Shown: one piece after another, positions 25,551 through 34,647 of the stretch
Numbering within the stretch: the stretch's first letter is position 1
Layout of the letters: the number at the start of each line of letters is the position of its first letter
Assembly: GCA_024693025.1 (NCBI GenBank)
Contig: JAILLS010000040.1
Coordinates: 1-50,762 of the forward strand
Reading direction: 5' to 3'
Origin: Succinivibrio sp.
GTDB taxonomy: Bacteria; Pseudomonadota; Gammaproteobacteria; Enterobacterales; Succinivibrionaceae
Length of the DNA: 50,762 bases
Made by a program: the position numbers and the translations under genes
Notes under the pieces: generated by a model
What the model was told of the DNA's origin: nothing
What the model saw: only the letters and a program-made list of their open reading frames with translations
Database searches by the model: none

Positions 25551-27932
25551 CTATTTCCTCAGCTTGGCGCCAAGCTCAGCCTCGGCTGCAGCCACAAGCT
25601 TTGCCGACAGCTCTTCAATTTCCGCATCCTCAAGCGTACGCTCCAGATTCTGGAAGGTTACGCCGACTGCCACCGAGCGGAACTCACCTAAGGAGGCATC
25701 TTCAAACACATCAAAGATGCGCACTTCACTCAGGGCATCTCCTGCCTGTTTGCAGATCAGGCGGCAGAGGGCCTCGACCTCCACCTTGTTAGGCAGCACG
25801 AACGCAAAGTCACGCCGGGTGGATGGATATTTGGAGATCGGAGTAAAGAGCGGTACCCTGCAGGTGGCAAGCGCAGCGCGTTCAAGCTCAAAGACCCCCA
25901 CGGTCTGCTTGAAGCCTAAGGCCTTAGCAGCCAGAGGATGCAGAATACCTGCCATGCCCACCTTGCGGCCGTTCAGCATAATATCCGCGCCCTGACCAGG
26001 ATGCAGACACTTTTCCTTGGTTCTGACAAAGCTGAATTCAGCCTTGCGCTCTGTCACATTCAAAAGGCTTTCCACATCGCCCTTGACATCATAGAAATCC
26101 AGCGTGCGTGCCTTATAGCCCCAGCTCTCAGCTTCAACCTCACCGACACACAGTCCGGCGATCATCGGCTCCTGACGTACGCCGTTTTCCGCCTGAGCAT
26201 CAGCGATATAGCGCAGTCCCAGCTCAAAGAGTCTGACGCGCTTCTGCTGACGGTTTAAATTGTATTTGGCACTGAGCGCCAAGGACGGCAGCAGCGTGGT
26301 GCGCATGGCAGAGAGCTCTGGAGAAATCGCCGCAGAGAGCAGGAGCGGTTTCTGCTCAGAGAACACCGCGATCACCTTTGGATCGGTAAAGGAGAAGGTC
26401 ACGGTCTCAAAATAGCCGAGGTTGATCAGGGCCTGTCTTAACTGTTTGTCAAGCACCACCTCCTCGCGCGGATGCACGATATACAGGGCGCTGTGCGGCA
26501 CCGCATTCGGGATCCGGTCATAGCCATAGATTCTGCCCACCTCTTCGATGAGATCCTCTTCAATCTCAAGGTCAAAGCGGAAGCTTGGCGCTGTGGCGCT
26601 AAAGCCTTCAGCGTTTTTGTGAGGCTGCAGCTCAAGCCTGGTTAGAATATCTTCTACCGTCTCCTCAGCAATCTGCTCGCCTAGAACGCGCTGCATCTTG
26701 TCAAGACGCAGCCTGATCTCATGGCGCTCCGGCAGATGCTCGGCGCTGACTGCCTCTAGCACCGGACCGCACTTACCGCCGGCAATCATCAGCAGCAGCT
26801 CGGTAGCGCGCTCAATCGCCCTGCGCTGCTGAGTAAAATCCACACCGCGCTCAAAGCGGTGGGCAGCATCCGTATCGAGGCCATACTGTCTGGCTCTGCC
26901 TTTGATGGCATCCGGAGCAAAGAAGGCCGACTCGAGCATCACATCGGTGGTACTGTCATCGATGCCGGAATTCTCACCGCCGAAAATACCGGCAAGCGCC
27001 ACCGGGCCCTGCTCATCGGTGATGAGCAGCGTATTGTCCTTAAGCGTCAGCTCATCCCCGGACAAAACCCTGATCTTTTCCTGATCATGGGCTCTTCTGA
27101 CAATAATCCTGCCATGCAGCTTGTTTAAATCAAATGAATGCAGCGGCTGACCGAACTCGAGCATGACGTAGTTGGTCACATCCACAATCGGAGACACGGC
27201 ACGGATGCCGCAGCGGCGCAGGCGCTCTGTCATCCAGATCGGAGAGCGGGCCTGCTGATTGACGCCCTTAATCACGCGGGACAGATAGCGCGGACAGTCA
27301 GCCTTGCTCTCCACGGTGACCTCAAAGGTATCCTCAATCGTGGCAGGAATCTCGGCCACCCTGGTGCTCTTGAGCTCTTTGCCGCTCAGCACCGCCACTT
27401 CACGGGCCACCCCCACAATACTCAGGCAGTCCGCCCGATTGGCGGTCAGGTCAATTTCAATACAGCAGTCATCATTCAGGTGCAGATATTCACGCACATC
27501 CGCACCAAGAGGAGCATCATCCGGCAGTTCTACAATGCCGTCTGACTCCTCTGCCATGCCCATCTCCTTTAAGGAGCAGAGCATGCCGTTGGATTCCACC
27601 CCGCGCAGCTTGGCTTTCTTGATGGTGATCCCCGCGACCTTGGCCCCGATCTTGGCAAGACAGACCTTAAGTCCGGTTCTGACATTGGCTGCGCCGCACA
27701 CTACCTGCAGCTTCTCACCGTCACCGCAGTCTACCTGAGTCACATGCATGTGATCCGAATCAGGATGAGGGATACAGTCCACCACTTTGGCCACCACCAG
27801 GCCTGAGAACTCATCTGCCACAGGCTCCGTGGTATCAACCTCAAGACCGGCCATGGTGATCTTGTCGCATAATTCCTGAGTGGTATAACCGCTGTCTACC
27901 CACTCATCAATCCATTTTTTTGTTACTCGCAT
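25551..27932 (-). CDS. pheT: Phenylalanyl-tRNA synthetase beta subunit
   Basis: The 793-residue beta chain of the heterotetrameric enzyme. In order: an N-terminal EMAP/tRNA-binding domain (VVAKVVDCIPHPDSDHMHVTQVDCGDG near 46-72, then CGAANVRTGLKV), B3/B4 editing domain, B5 domain, and the C-terminal ferredoxin-like anticodon-binding domain (FTPISKYPSTRRDFAFVL). It follows pheS after 38 bases and is directly joined to xseB. Confidence 0.98.
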   Translation of the reverse strand: MRVTKKWIDEWVDSGYTTQELCDKITMAGLEVDTTEPVADEFSGLVVAKVVDCIPHPDSDHMHVTQVDCGDGEKLQVVCGAANVRTGLKVCLAKIGAKVAGITIKKAKLRGVESNGMLCSLKEMGMAEESDGIVELPDDAPLGADVREYLHLNDDCCIEIDLTANRADCLSIVGVAREVAVLSGKELKSTRVAEIPATIEDTFEVTVESKADCPRYLSRVIKGVNQQARSPIWMTERLRRCGIRAVSPIVDVTNYVMLEFGQPLHSFDLNKLHGRIIVRRAHDQEKIRVLSGDELTLKDNTLLITDEQGPVALAGIFGGENSGIDDSTTDVMLESAFFAPDAIKGRARQYGLDTDAAHRFERGVDFTQQRRAIERATELLLMIAGGKCGPVLEAVSAEHLPERHEIRLRLDKMQRVLGEQIAEETVEDILTRLELQPHKNAEGFSATAPSFRFDLEIEEDLIEEVGRIYGYDRIPNAVPHSALYIVHPREEVVLDKQLRQALINLGYFETVTFSFTDPKVIAVFSEQKPLLLSAAISPELSAMRTTLLPSLALSAKYNLNRQQKRVRLFELGLRYIADAQAENGVRQEPMIAGLCVGEVEAESWGYKARTLDFYDVKGDVESLLNVTERKAEFSFVRTKEKCLHPGQGADIMLNGRKVGMAGILHPLAAKALGFKQTVGVFELERAALATCRVPLFTPISKYPSTRRDFAFVLPNKVEVEALCRLICKQAGDALSEVRIFDVFEDASLGEFRSVAVGVTFQNLERTLEDAEIEELSAKLVAAAEAELGAKLRK

Positions 27933-27970
27933 CTACTTTATAGGCGCCAGAGCGCCCTCCTTAAAAACTG

Positions 27971-28954
<984 letters not shown>

Positions 28955-29134
28955 CTATTCCAATCATCAAGCCTGATCAACAATCTTTAAGATCAGTTTC
29001 TACCTCATACTAGGACTTAAGAGCCGCTGCCAAGTTGCTCTGACTAAAGATTCCGGGCTCTGCCTAGCGCATTAGCTGTGTCAGACCCCAAGCTTAGGTG
29101 ATATGAGGTGAGATCACAATCTGATAAACGTCAT

Positions 29135-29143
29135 ATTATCGCA
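29135..29143 (-). promoter_or_regulatory. Candidate pheS promoter (extended -10)
   Basis: On the minus strand TGCGATAAT fits an extended -10, with TTGCGC a little close upstream. The resulting ~180-base leader holds a possible 6-residue ORF (MTFIRL) and a CTGATC...GATCAG stem near the ribosome site, but no Phe-codon run and no terminator, so pheM-type attenuation is not supported. Confidence 0.35.
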
Positions 29144-29162
29144 TGTTTTACGCGCAATAGAA

Positions 29163-29194
29163 TAAAAAAACCCCCGATCACAGATCAGGGGTTT
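29163..29194 (-). terminator. Intrinsic terminator of the zapG-degQ unit
   Basis: On the minus strand AAACCCCtGATC, loop TGT, GATCgGGGGTTT with one mismatch, followed by a T-run of seven. It lies about 33 bases after the degQ stop codon. Confidence 0.9.
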
Positions 29195-29226
29195 GCAGTC
29201 ACTAGAGCGGACCGTCTCTCTCAGGC

Positions 29227-30600
29227 TTATCTTAGAGTCAGATAAAGCTCAGAGTTGCCGCGCTTGATTCTCAGTGCGCTGACCTTGCCCTTGGATTTCT
29301 GCAGCATCTTTCTGAGATCATGCAGGTCTTTAACCTTAGAGCGGTTGACTGCAGTAATGACATCATCCTTCTTAAGTCCAAGGCGTGCGGCCATGGAATT
29401 GCCGGCCACCTCAGTGATGAGCACGCCGCCGTCATCGTTGTTGGCAAGGCTTGCTCCCTCAAAGGCAGGCGAGAGATCACTTGACTCATCGGCTGAGATG
29501 ATGGTCTTGGCTGACTCATCAAGCTGCACGGTAAGAGTGGACTCCTGACCGTCTCTGAAGATGCCCAGGGTGACATTTGAGCCCGGTCTCTGCGTGGCAA
29601 TCTCAGCTCTTAACTGGGCAAAGGATTTAATCTGCTTGCCATTCACGCTGGTGATGATATCGCCGGACTTGATGCCGGCCTTGTCAGCCGCGCTGTCCTT
29701 CATCACTTCATTGACAAAGGCACCGCTGTTCTGGCTATAGCCGAAGCTTGAGGCCAGATCTGCATTCAGCTCGGAGCCGGTCACGCCCAGCATGCCGCGC
29801 TTGACCTCACCATAATTGACAATCTGATCGGTGATCTTCTTGACCATATTCACCGGAATGGCAAAACCGATGCCGATGTTGCCGCCGTTCGGTCCCAGAA
29901 TGGCGGTGTTAATGCCGATAAGCTCGCCTTTGAGATTGATGAGTGCGCCGCCTGAGTTGCCGGAGTTGATGGCCGCATCGGTCTGAATGAAGTTCTCGAT
30001 ATTCTCAATATTAAGCCCTGAACGGCCTAAAGCGGAGATAATACCTGAGGTCACCGTCTGGCCTAAACCAAATGGATTGCCGATGGCCACGGCGAAATCT
30101 CCCACCTCAAGCTCATCAGAATTGGCCAGCGAGATAGCCTGCAGACGATCATATTCCTTAAGCTTTAACAGCGCGAGATCGGTGTGCTCATCGCCGCCGA
30201 TCTTCTCGGCATCAAACTGTCTGCCGTCTGAGGTCGAAACCTTGATGTCGTCAGCAGAATCAATCACATGATAGTTGGTTACCACCAGGCCCTCATGCGC
30301 ATCGATGATCACGCCTGAGCCTAAGGCCTTGAATTCCTGAGGCTGCTGTCTGCCCAGCTGCGGGAACATAAACAGGAACTCTTCAGGCAGCTGAAAACCC
30401 TGATTGACTGTCTTTTTACCCTTGACCTGAATGTTCACGACTGAAGGCAGCACCTGTTTGAGCATCGGGGAGAGGGACGGCAGCTGTCCTGAGCTGACCA
30501 GTTCCGGCAGCATCGGGGCTGCGGCGATGGCCTGTGGTTGTAAACTAAGTCCTAAAGCAAATAAACTTGCTACTACTGTAAGCTTTAAGGTCTTCTTCAT
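29227..30600 (-). CDS. degQ: Periplasmic serine protease/chaperone, DegQ/DegP type
   Basis: A 457-residue HtrA protease for envelope protein quality control. A Sec signal peptide (1-27, ending AIAAA) precedes the trypsin-like domain with catalytic triad His111 (NYHVID), Asp141 (HTDLALLKL) and Ser216 (NSGNSGGAL). Two PDZ domains follow (about 260-355 and 365-455). Adjacency to zapG/yhcB, as in E. coli yhcB-degQ, favours DegQ over DegP. GGAG sits 7 bases before the ATG. Confidence 0.95.
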   Translation of the reverse strand: MKKTLKLTVVASLFALGLSLQPQAIAAAPMLPELVSSGQLPSLSPMLKQVLPSVVNIQVKGKKTVNQGFQLPEEFLFMFPQLGRQQPQEFKALGSGVIIDAHEGLVVTNYHVIDSADDIKVSTSDGRQFDAEKIGGDEHTDLALLKLKEYDRLQAISLANSDELEVGDFAVAIGNPFGLGQTVTSGIISALGRSGLNIENIENFIQTDAAINSGNSGGALINLKGELIGINTAILGPNGGNIGIGFAIPVNMVKKITDQIVNYGEVKRGMLGVTGSELNADLASSFGYSQNSGAFVNEVMKDSAADKAGIKSGDIITSVNGKQIKSFAQLRAEIATQRPGSNVTLGIFRDGQESTLTVQLDESAKTIISADESSDLSPAFEGASLANNDDGGVLITEVAGNSMAARLGLKKDDVITAVNRSKVKDLHDLRKMLQKSKGKVSALRIKRGNSELYLTLR

Positions 30601-30615
30601 TTTTATTCTCCTTGG

Positions 30616-31248
30616 TTAAATCTTTTCTTGCGGCTTTACGTCGCTGTTCACATCCTTTACGGCTGACTCAAGCTGAACTTCATCCGGGCCGGTCTGCTGT
30701 TTTGCAGAGAAACTCTCCTGATCCTTAAGTTCCGGAAGCTTATGTTCTGCTGCAAGCTCTCCTGACAAAGGCTCAGCTCCCTCCTCAGCTGCCTTAGCCT
30801 CAGGCTCCTCTGGCTGAGTCTCCTGCTCGGCTTCACCCGCTGTCTCAGGATTTATCACCTCAGGATTGACAGCTTCAGGTGCCACAACCTCCTCGGTGTC
30901 CTTGACCAGATTCGGAGAATTGTGCATTTCATTCTGCTCTTCCTCCGCCTCTAGCTCTGCTGAATGCAGCAGGAATGTACCCTCTTGATTCTTGATGCGC
31001 TCTGCAGCTTCCTGCATGAATTTAGCGTATTGCAGATACTGTTTGTCTAATTCAGAGAACAGCGTGGTGGACTTGAGCAGGTACTCTTCAAGTGCCCGCT
31101 GAGCTGTCGCAAGCTCCCTCTTAGATCTGGTCAGCTCATCCTGCATCCTGTGATTAGGCATCAGCTTCGGAAAGCCGAAAAAGCAGAATAAACTCCCCAC
31201 AATAACCCCTGACACAAAAGCTAAAACAAAATATGTATAAGCGCCCAT
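30616..31248 (-). CDS. zapG: YhcB/ZapG-type inner-membrane protein with long acidic tail
   Basis: A 210-residue protein matching the YhcB/DUF1043 family, which takes part in coordinating cell division and envelope growth. One N-terminal membrane helix (about 3-22) is followed by a coiled coil (40-95, HRMQDELTRSKRELATAQRALEEY). I choose ATG 31248 over ATG 31257 because AAGGA lies 8 bases upstream of it, whereas for 31257 the same bases overlap the start. E. coli YhcB has 132 residues; here the extra ~75 residues are Glu/Pro/Ala-rich and acidic, probably disordered. degQ begins 15 bases downstream. Confidence 0.85.
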   Translation of the reverse strand: MGAYTYFVLAFVSGVIVGSLFCFFGFPKLMPNHRMQDELTRSKRELATAQRALEEYLLKSTTLFSELDKQYLQYAKFMQEAAERIKNQEGTFLLHSAELEAEEEQNEMHNSPNLVKDTEEVVAPEAVNPEVINPETAGEAEQETQPEEPEAKAAEEGAEPLSGELAAEHKLPELKDQESFSAKQQTGPDEVQLESAVKDVNSDVKPQEKI

Positions 31249-31261
31249 GAATACCATCCTT

Positions 31262-31289
31262 AAAAAATTAATGTAGCAAGTACATTAAT
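31262..31289 (-). terminator. AT-rich hairpin plus T-run in the zapG leader
   Basis: ATTAATGTA (31267-31275) and TACATTAAT (31281-31289) are perfect 9-bp arms with a 5-base loop. On the minus strand a T-run follows at once and runs into the zapG ribosome site AAGGA (31261-31257). It looks like a weak terminator or attenuator at the very start of the gene, though the AT-only stem would be unstable. Confidence 0.45.
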
Positions 31290-31468
31290 CTTAAGATTTT
31301 TTATCTTCTAAATACACATCCTAGGACAGAAAAGTTAGTAGAAAATTAGCAGACGCCTAAAAATTTTCTCAGACTGCACAATTTTCAGACGCATTTTAGT
31401 GCAGACTGAAAGCATCTCTAGGCGGCAGATCAGCGCAAAAAGTTTTAGCATCAAAACACATTTGACAG

Positions 31469-31496
31469 TTGCATTTTGGCTAAAATGCTATATAAT
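31469..31496 (+). promoter_or_regulatory. Sigma-70 promoter of sspB
   Basis: TTGCAT (31469-31474), a 16-base spacer and a perfect TATAAT (31491-31496). Transcription would start near 31503, 80 bases before the sspB ATG. A second -35-like TTGACA at 31462 is too far for this -10. Confidence 0.6.
31471..31488. promoter_or_regulatory. Palindrome inside the sspB promoter spacer
   Basis: GCATTTT (31471-31477) and AAAATGC (31482-31488) flank GGCT, lying exactly between the -35 and -10 elements. A protein bound here would block RNA polymerase, so it is a candidate operator; the binder is unknown. Confidence 0.45.
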
Positions 31497-31584
31497 ACAA
31501 ATAGTAAATCTTAAATGCCTAGCGTTTGAGCGCTGGTCAGTACACTGCCTAAGCCTGAGGGCGCTAGTTGGCTAAGGAATAGCT

Positions 31585-32109
31585 ATGTCTTCGATGTCTA
31601 GTTTTAAACCCTATCTCTTTACTGCCTATTACAATTGGATCGTCGACAATGATGTGACTCCGCATCTGCTCATCGATGTTTCAGTCAAAGGTGTGCAGGT
31701 TCCGCTGCAGTATGCCCAGAATAATTCCATGGTGCTCAGCATTGCCCCTGCCGCCATCGCTGATTATCAGATCAATGATAAAGGTATAGGTTTTAAGGCT
31801 CGATTCCATGGCGAGAGCGAGCAGGTGATTGTGCCCTTTAAGGCTATGCGTCAGCTGATTGCCTTTGAAACAGGCGGAGCGCTCCCGATCGGGCAGGCGC
31901 TGGCAGTCTATGATTCAGATGACGATTTCGACACGGCTGATTACGAGGAAGATGAGGACGATTTTGCCATCTTCCCTGAGTTTAAGAGTGTCGATGACAG
32001 CGAAGAGGAAGAGCAGAGCTCGACAGATGAGCAGCCGCAGAGCACTGAGCAGGCCCAGGACGGGCAGGATAAGAAACAGCCTGCATTTTCGTTTGTAACT
32101 GACGACTAA
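31585..32109 (+). CDS. sspB: ClpXP specificity-enhancing factor SspB
   Basis: An adaptor that delivers ssrA-tagged proteins to ClpXP. The folded domain (about 8-110) follows E. coli SspB: KPYLFTAYYNWIVDN, TPHLLIDVSVKGVQVP, then beta strands ending VPFKAMRQLIAFE. A long acidic linker (about 110-160) leads to a C-terminal segment KKQPAFSFVTDD, in the place of the ClpX-binding RPALRVVK of E. coli, but with a different ending. It stands alone; its usual partner sspA is not adjacent. AAGGA precedes the ATG; a second ATG three codons in is possible. Confidence 0.93.
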   Translation: MSSMSSFKPYLFTAYYNWIVDNDVTPHLLIDVSVKGVQVPLQYAQNNSMVLSIAPAAIADYQINDKGIGFKARFHGESEQVIVPFKAMRQLIAFETGGALPIGQALAVYDSDDDFDTADYEEDEDDFAIFPEFKSVDDSEEEEQSSTDEQPQSTEQAQDGQDKKQPAFSFVTDD

Positions 32110-32113
32110 TCTC

Positions 32114-32129
32114 TGGCATACATTTTGCT
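32114..32129 (+). promoter_or_regulatory. Sigma-54 promoter of flrBC
   Basis: TGGCATACATTTTGCT has GG (32115-32116) and GC (32127-32128) separated by exactly 10 bases. It starts 5 bases after the sspB stop codon and would give a transcript start near 32140. In Vibrio the flrBC operon is a sigma-54/FlrA-dependent class II unit, in keeping with this. Confidence 0.8.
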
Positions 32130-32144
32130 TTAGTCTAACTAAAG
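32128..32144. promoter_or_regulatory. Palindrome at the flrBC transcription start
   Basis: CTTTAGT (32128-32134), CTA, ACTAAAG (32138-32144): perfect 7-bp arms beginning at the -12 element and spanning the predicted start site. It could be an operator or an early mRNA hairpin. Confidence 0.4.
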
Positions 32145-32168
32145 TCAAAATGTTAACGGGGTATAGTC

Positions 32169-33200
32169 ATGAGTCAGGAAAATGAACTGGAGCTTTTAAC
32201 CGAAGTTTTTGAACAGGTACCGTCTGCCATTATTGTCATCGATTCACATGGCGTAATAAAAAGGGCCAACCGCAGTTCGCTGGAAATGCTGGGGGAAAGC
32301 ACCCTGGAAGGCCGCAAATGGTATGAAGTGATTCAGGCTGTCTTCAGACCTCGTCGGGATGACGGCAATGAGATCTCCACCCGCAGCGGACAGCGTCTGA
32401 AGGTGCAGACCAAACCCTTAAGCTCAGGGCAGCTGGTGCAGATGACCGATCTGACCGAAACCCGTAATCTGCAGGATAAAGTCAGTCATATGGAAAGACT
32501 GTCCTCCTTAGGCAGGATGGCAGCAAGTCTTGCCCATCAGATCAGAACCCCGCTCTCGGCGGCCATCTTATATGCGGCAAACCTCGGCAATCCTAAGCTT
32601 CCGCCGCAGTCACGACAGAACTTTCAGAAGAAGCTGATGTCACGCCTGGAAGCTTTAGAATCTCAGGTCAGCGATATTCTGATGTACGCCAAATCCGGAG
32701 ATCAGGCGGTCAGCAAGATGGATGCCGTAGATTTAATTGAACAGGTCTGCAATAATACAGTAAGTGTGATTACGCGCGGCAATGCTGAGCTCATCACCGA
32801 GCTTGGCGAGCGTCCAATGCCGATTCTGGGCAACGCTACGGCGCTCAACGGCGCAATCTCCAATCTGGTCTCCAATGCAGTGGAGGCAGGTGCACATAAG
32901 GTGCTGCTTAAGCTGTGCACTGAAAAAGACAATATAGTGATCCACGTAGCTGATGATGGCCCGGCCATTCCAGAGCAGCTGCGGCAGAAGATTTTTGAAC
33001 CTTTCTATACCACCAAGAGCAATGGTACAGGTCTGGGCCTTGCCGTGGTCAATGCGGTGGCCAAGGTTCATCAGGGCAAGGTGGAGCTGAGCTCCTGGGA
33101 GGGTTATCCGGTTGTGTTTACTCTCACAATTCCAAAATACTCTCGTCAGGAGGCGCCTTCACCAAGTATAATCAAGCAAGTGCCTGCTCAGGTGGCCTGA
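32169..33200 (+). CDS. flrB: Flagellar sensor histidine kinase FlrB/FleS
   Basis: A soluble 343-residue kinase that phosphorylates FlrC to switch on mid-stage flagellar genes. A PAS domain (about 8-95) is followed by the H-box SLAHQIRTPLSAAILYAANL with phospho-acceptor His123, and an HATPase domain with N-box NLVSNAVEAG and G2 box GTGLGLAVVNAVAKVH. The A-x-YA-NL pattern after the H-box is characteristic of the FlrB/FleS group. No membrane helices. flrC follows after 28 bases. Confidence 0.92.
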   Translation: MSQENELELLTEVFEQVPSAIIVIDSHGVIKRANRSSLEMLGESTLEGRKWYEVIQAVFRPRRDDGNEISTRSGQRLKVQTKPLSSGQLVQMTDLTETRNLQDKVSHMERLSSLGRMAASLAHQIRTPLSAAILYAANLGNPKLPPQSRQNFQKKLMSRLEALESQVSDILMYAKSGDQAVSKMDAVDLIEQVCNNTVSVITRGNAELITELGERPMPILGNATALNGAISNLVSNAVEAGAHKVLLKLCTEKDNIVIHVADDGPAIPEQLRQKIFEPFYTTKSNGTGLGLAVVNAVAKVHQGKVELSSWEGYPVVFTLTIPKYSRQEAPSPSIIKQVPAQVA

Positions 33201-33228
33201 GCAGCCCTAAGCCTGATGGAAATGAGTT

Positions 33229-34647
33229 ATGTCACAAAGTAAAGTTTTAATCGTCGATGATGATAACCAACTGCGTGAAGCAATTGTAGATACCCTGGTC
33301 ATGACAGGGTATTCCTGTCTGGAAGCAGGCAGCGGTGAAGAAGCGCTCAGCACGCTTAGCAAAAATCACGTCGACATGGTAATTTCCGATATTCAGATGG
33401 GTGCGATGGACGGACATACCCTGCTCAATGCCATCCATGAAAAATTCCCGCAGCTGCCGGTGCTCCTGATGACCGCCTATGCCAATATCGACGGCGCCGT
33501 CAGAGCGATGCGGGATGGCGCCATTGATTATCTGGCCAAACCATTTTCACCAGAAGTACTCTTAAATCAGGTCTCCCGCTATGTGCCGGTCTCCAAAATT
33601 CCTACCGGAGAGCCAGTCTGGAAAGACCCTGCCACTGGGCAGCTGCTCAAGCTTGCCGCCAAGGTGGCCGCCTCAGATGCAACCGTGATGATCACCGGTC
33701 CCTCAGGTTCAGGTAAGGAAATTCTCTCCCGCTATGTGCACGATAAATCCAATCGTGCCCAGGGACCCTTTGTCGCCATCAACTGTGCCGCTATTCCCGA
33801 TACCATGCTTGAATCCACACTCTTTGGCTATGAAAAGGGCGCCTTTACGGGAGCCGTACAGGCCTGCCCCGGCAAATTCGAGCAGGCGCAGGGCGGCACC
33901 ATTCTGCTCGATGAAATAACCGAGATGGATCTCAATCTGCAGGCCAAGCTGCTGCGCGTGCTGCAGGAGAAAGAAGTAGAACGGCTGGGTTCACGCAAGA
34001 CCTTAAGCCTCGATGTGCGCGTCATAGCCACCTCCAACCGCGATTTAAAGCAGGCTGTGGCCGAAAAGAAATTCCGTGAGGACCTGTATTACCGCCTCAA
34101 CGTTTTCCCTCTGCACTGGCTGCCGTTATGTCAGCGCAAGCTCGATATCGTACCGATTGCCGAATTTCTGCTCAAGAAACATGCCAAGGAAAACGCGCAG
34201 GCACTGCCGGTGCTGAGCGCCGAGGCCAAGCGCAAGCTGGAAGGCTATAAGTGGCCCGGCAATGTCCGTGAGCTCGATAACGTGATTCAGCGCGCCCTCA
34301 TTTTAGCTTCAGACGGTAAGGTCGATGAGCAGTGCATCATTCTGGATGAGTTTGCAGACAGTGAGGCTTTTGACTCTCTGCCAGAGCCGATGCCCGCCCC
34401 TAAACTTGAAGAGCAGCTTGATGAAGAGCCTGATACAGATCTGCCTGATGCCGCGGTCCGCAATCAGAAGATCCCTGAGGATCTTGGCGGCGAGCTTAAG
34501 CAGCAGGAATTTCAGATTATTCTCGATGCGCTGATCGAATATCGGGGCAACCGTCAGGAAGTCTCGCAGAAACTGGGGATCAGTCCGCGCACTCTGCGCT
34601 ATAAAATCGCCAAAATGCGCGAGCTCGGCATGATTATTCCTGGTTAG
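33229..34647 (+). CDS. flrC: Sigma-54-dependent flagellar response regulator FlrC/FleR
   Basis: A 472-residue activator: receiver domain with phospho-acceptor Asp54 (VISDIQM) and Lys104, AAA+ domain with Walker A GPSGSGK (157-163), GAFTGA (204-209) and LLDEITEMD as Walker B, then a C-terminal Fis-type helix-turn-helix (NRQEVSQKLGISPRTLRYKIAKM). It would activate sigma-54 flagellar promoters such as the one in front of fliS at 40.56 kb. Its stop codon overlaps that of the convergent rsmI. Confidence 0.94.
   Translation: MSQSKVLIVDDDNQLREAIVDTLVMTGYSCLEAGSGEEALSTLSKNHVDMVISDIQMGAMDGHTLLNAIHEKFPQLPVLLMTAYANIDGAVRAMRDGAIDYLAKPFSPEVLLNQVSRYVPVSKIPTGEPVWKDPATGQLLKLAAKVAASDATVMITGPSGSGKEILSRYVHDKSNRAQGPFVAINCAAIPDTMLESTLFGYEKGAFTGAVQACPGKFEQAQGGTILLDEITEMDLNLQAKLLRVLQEKEVERLGSRKTLSLDVRVIATSNRDLKQAVAEKKFREDLYYRLNVFPLHWLPLCQRKLDIVPIAEFLLKKHAKENAQALPVLSAEAKRKLEGYKWPGNVRELDNVIQRALILASDGKVDEQCIILDEFADSEAFDSLPEPMPAPKLEEQLDEEPDTDLPDAAVRNQKIPEDLGGELKQQEFQIILDALIEYRGNRQEVSQKLGISPRTLRYKIAKMRELGMIIPG

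Noticed and set aside
29000..29134. pheM-type attenuation in front of pheS
   Set aside because: No run of Phe codons and no terminator hairpin with T-run in the leader.
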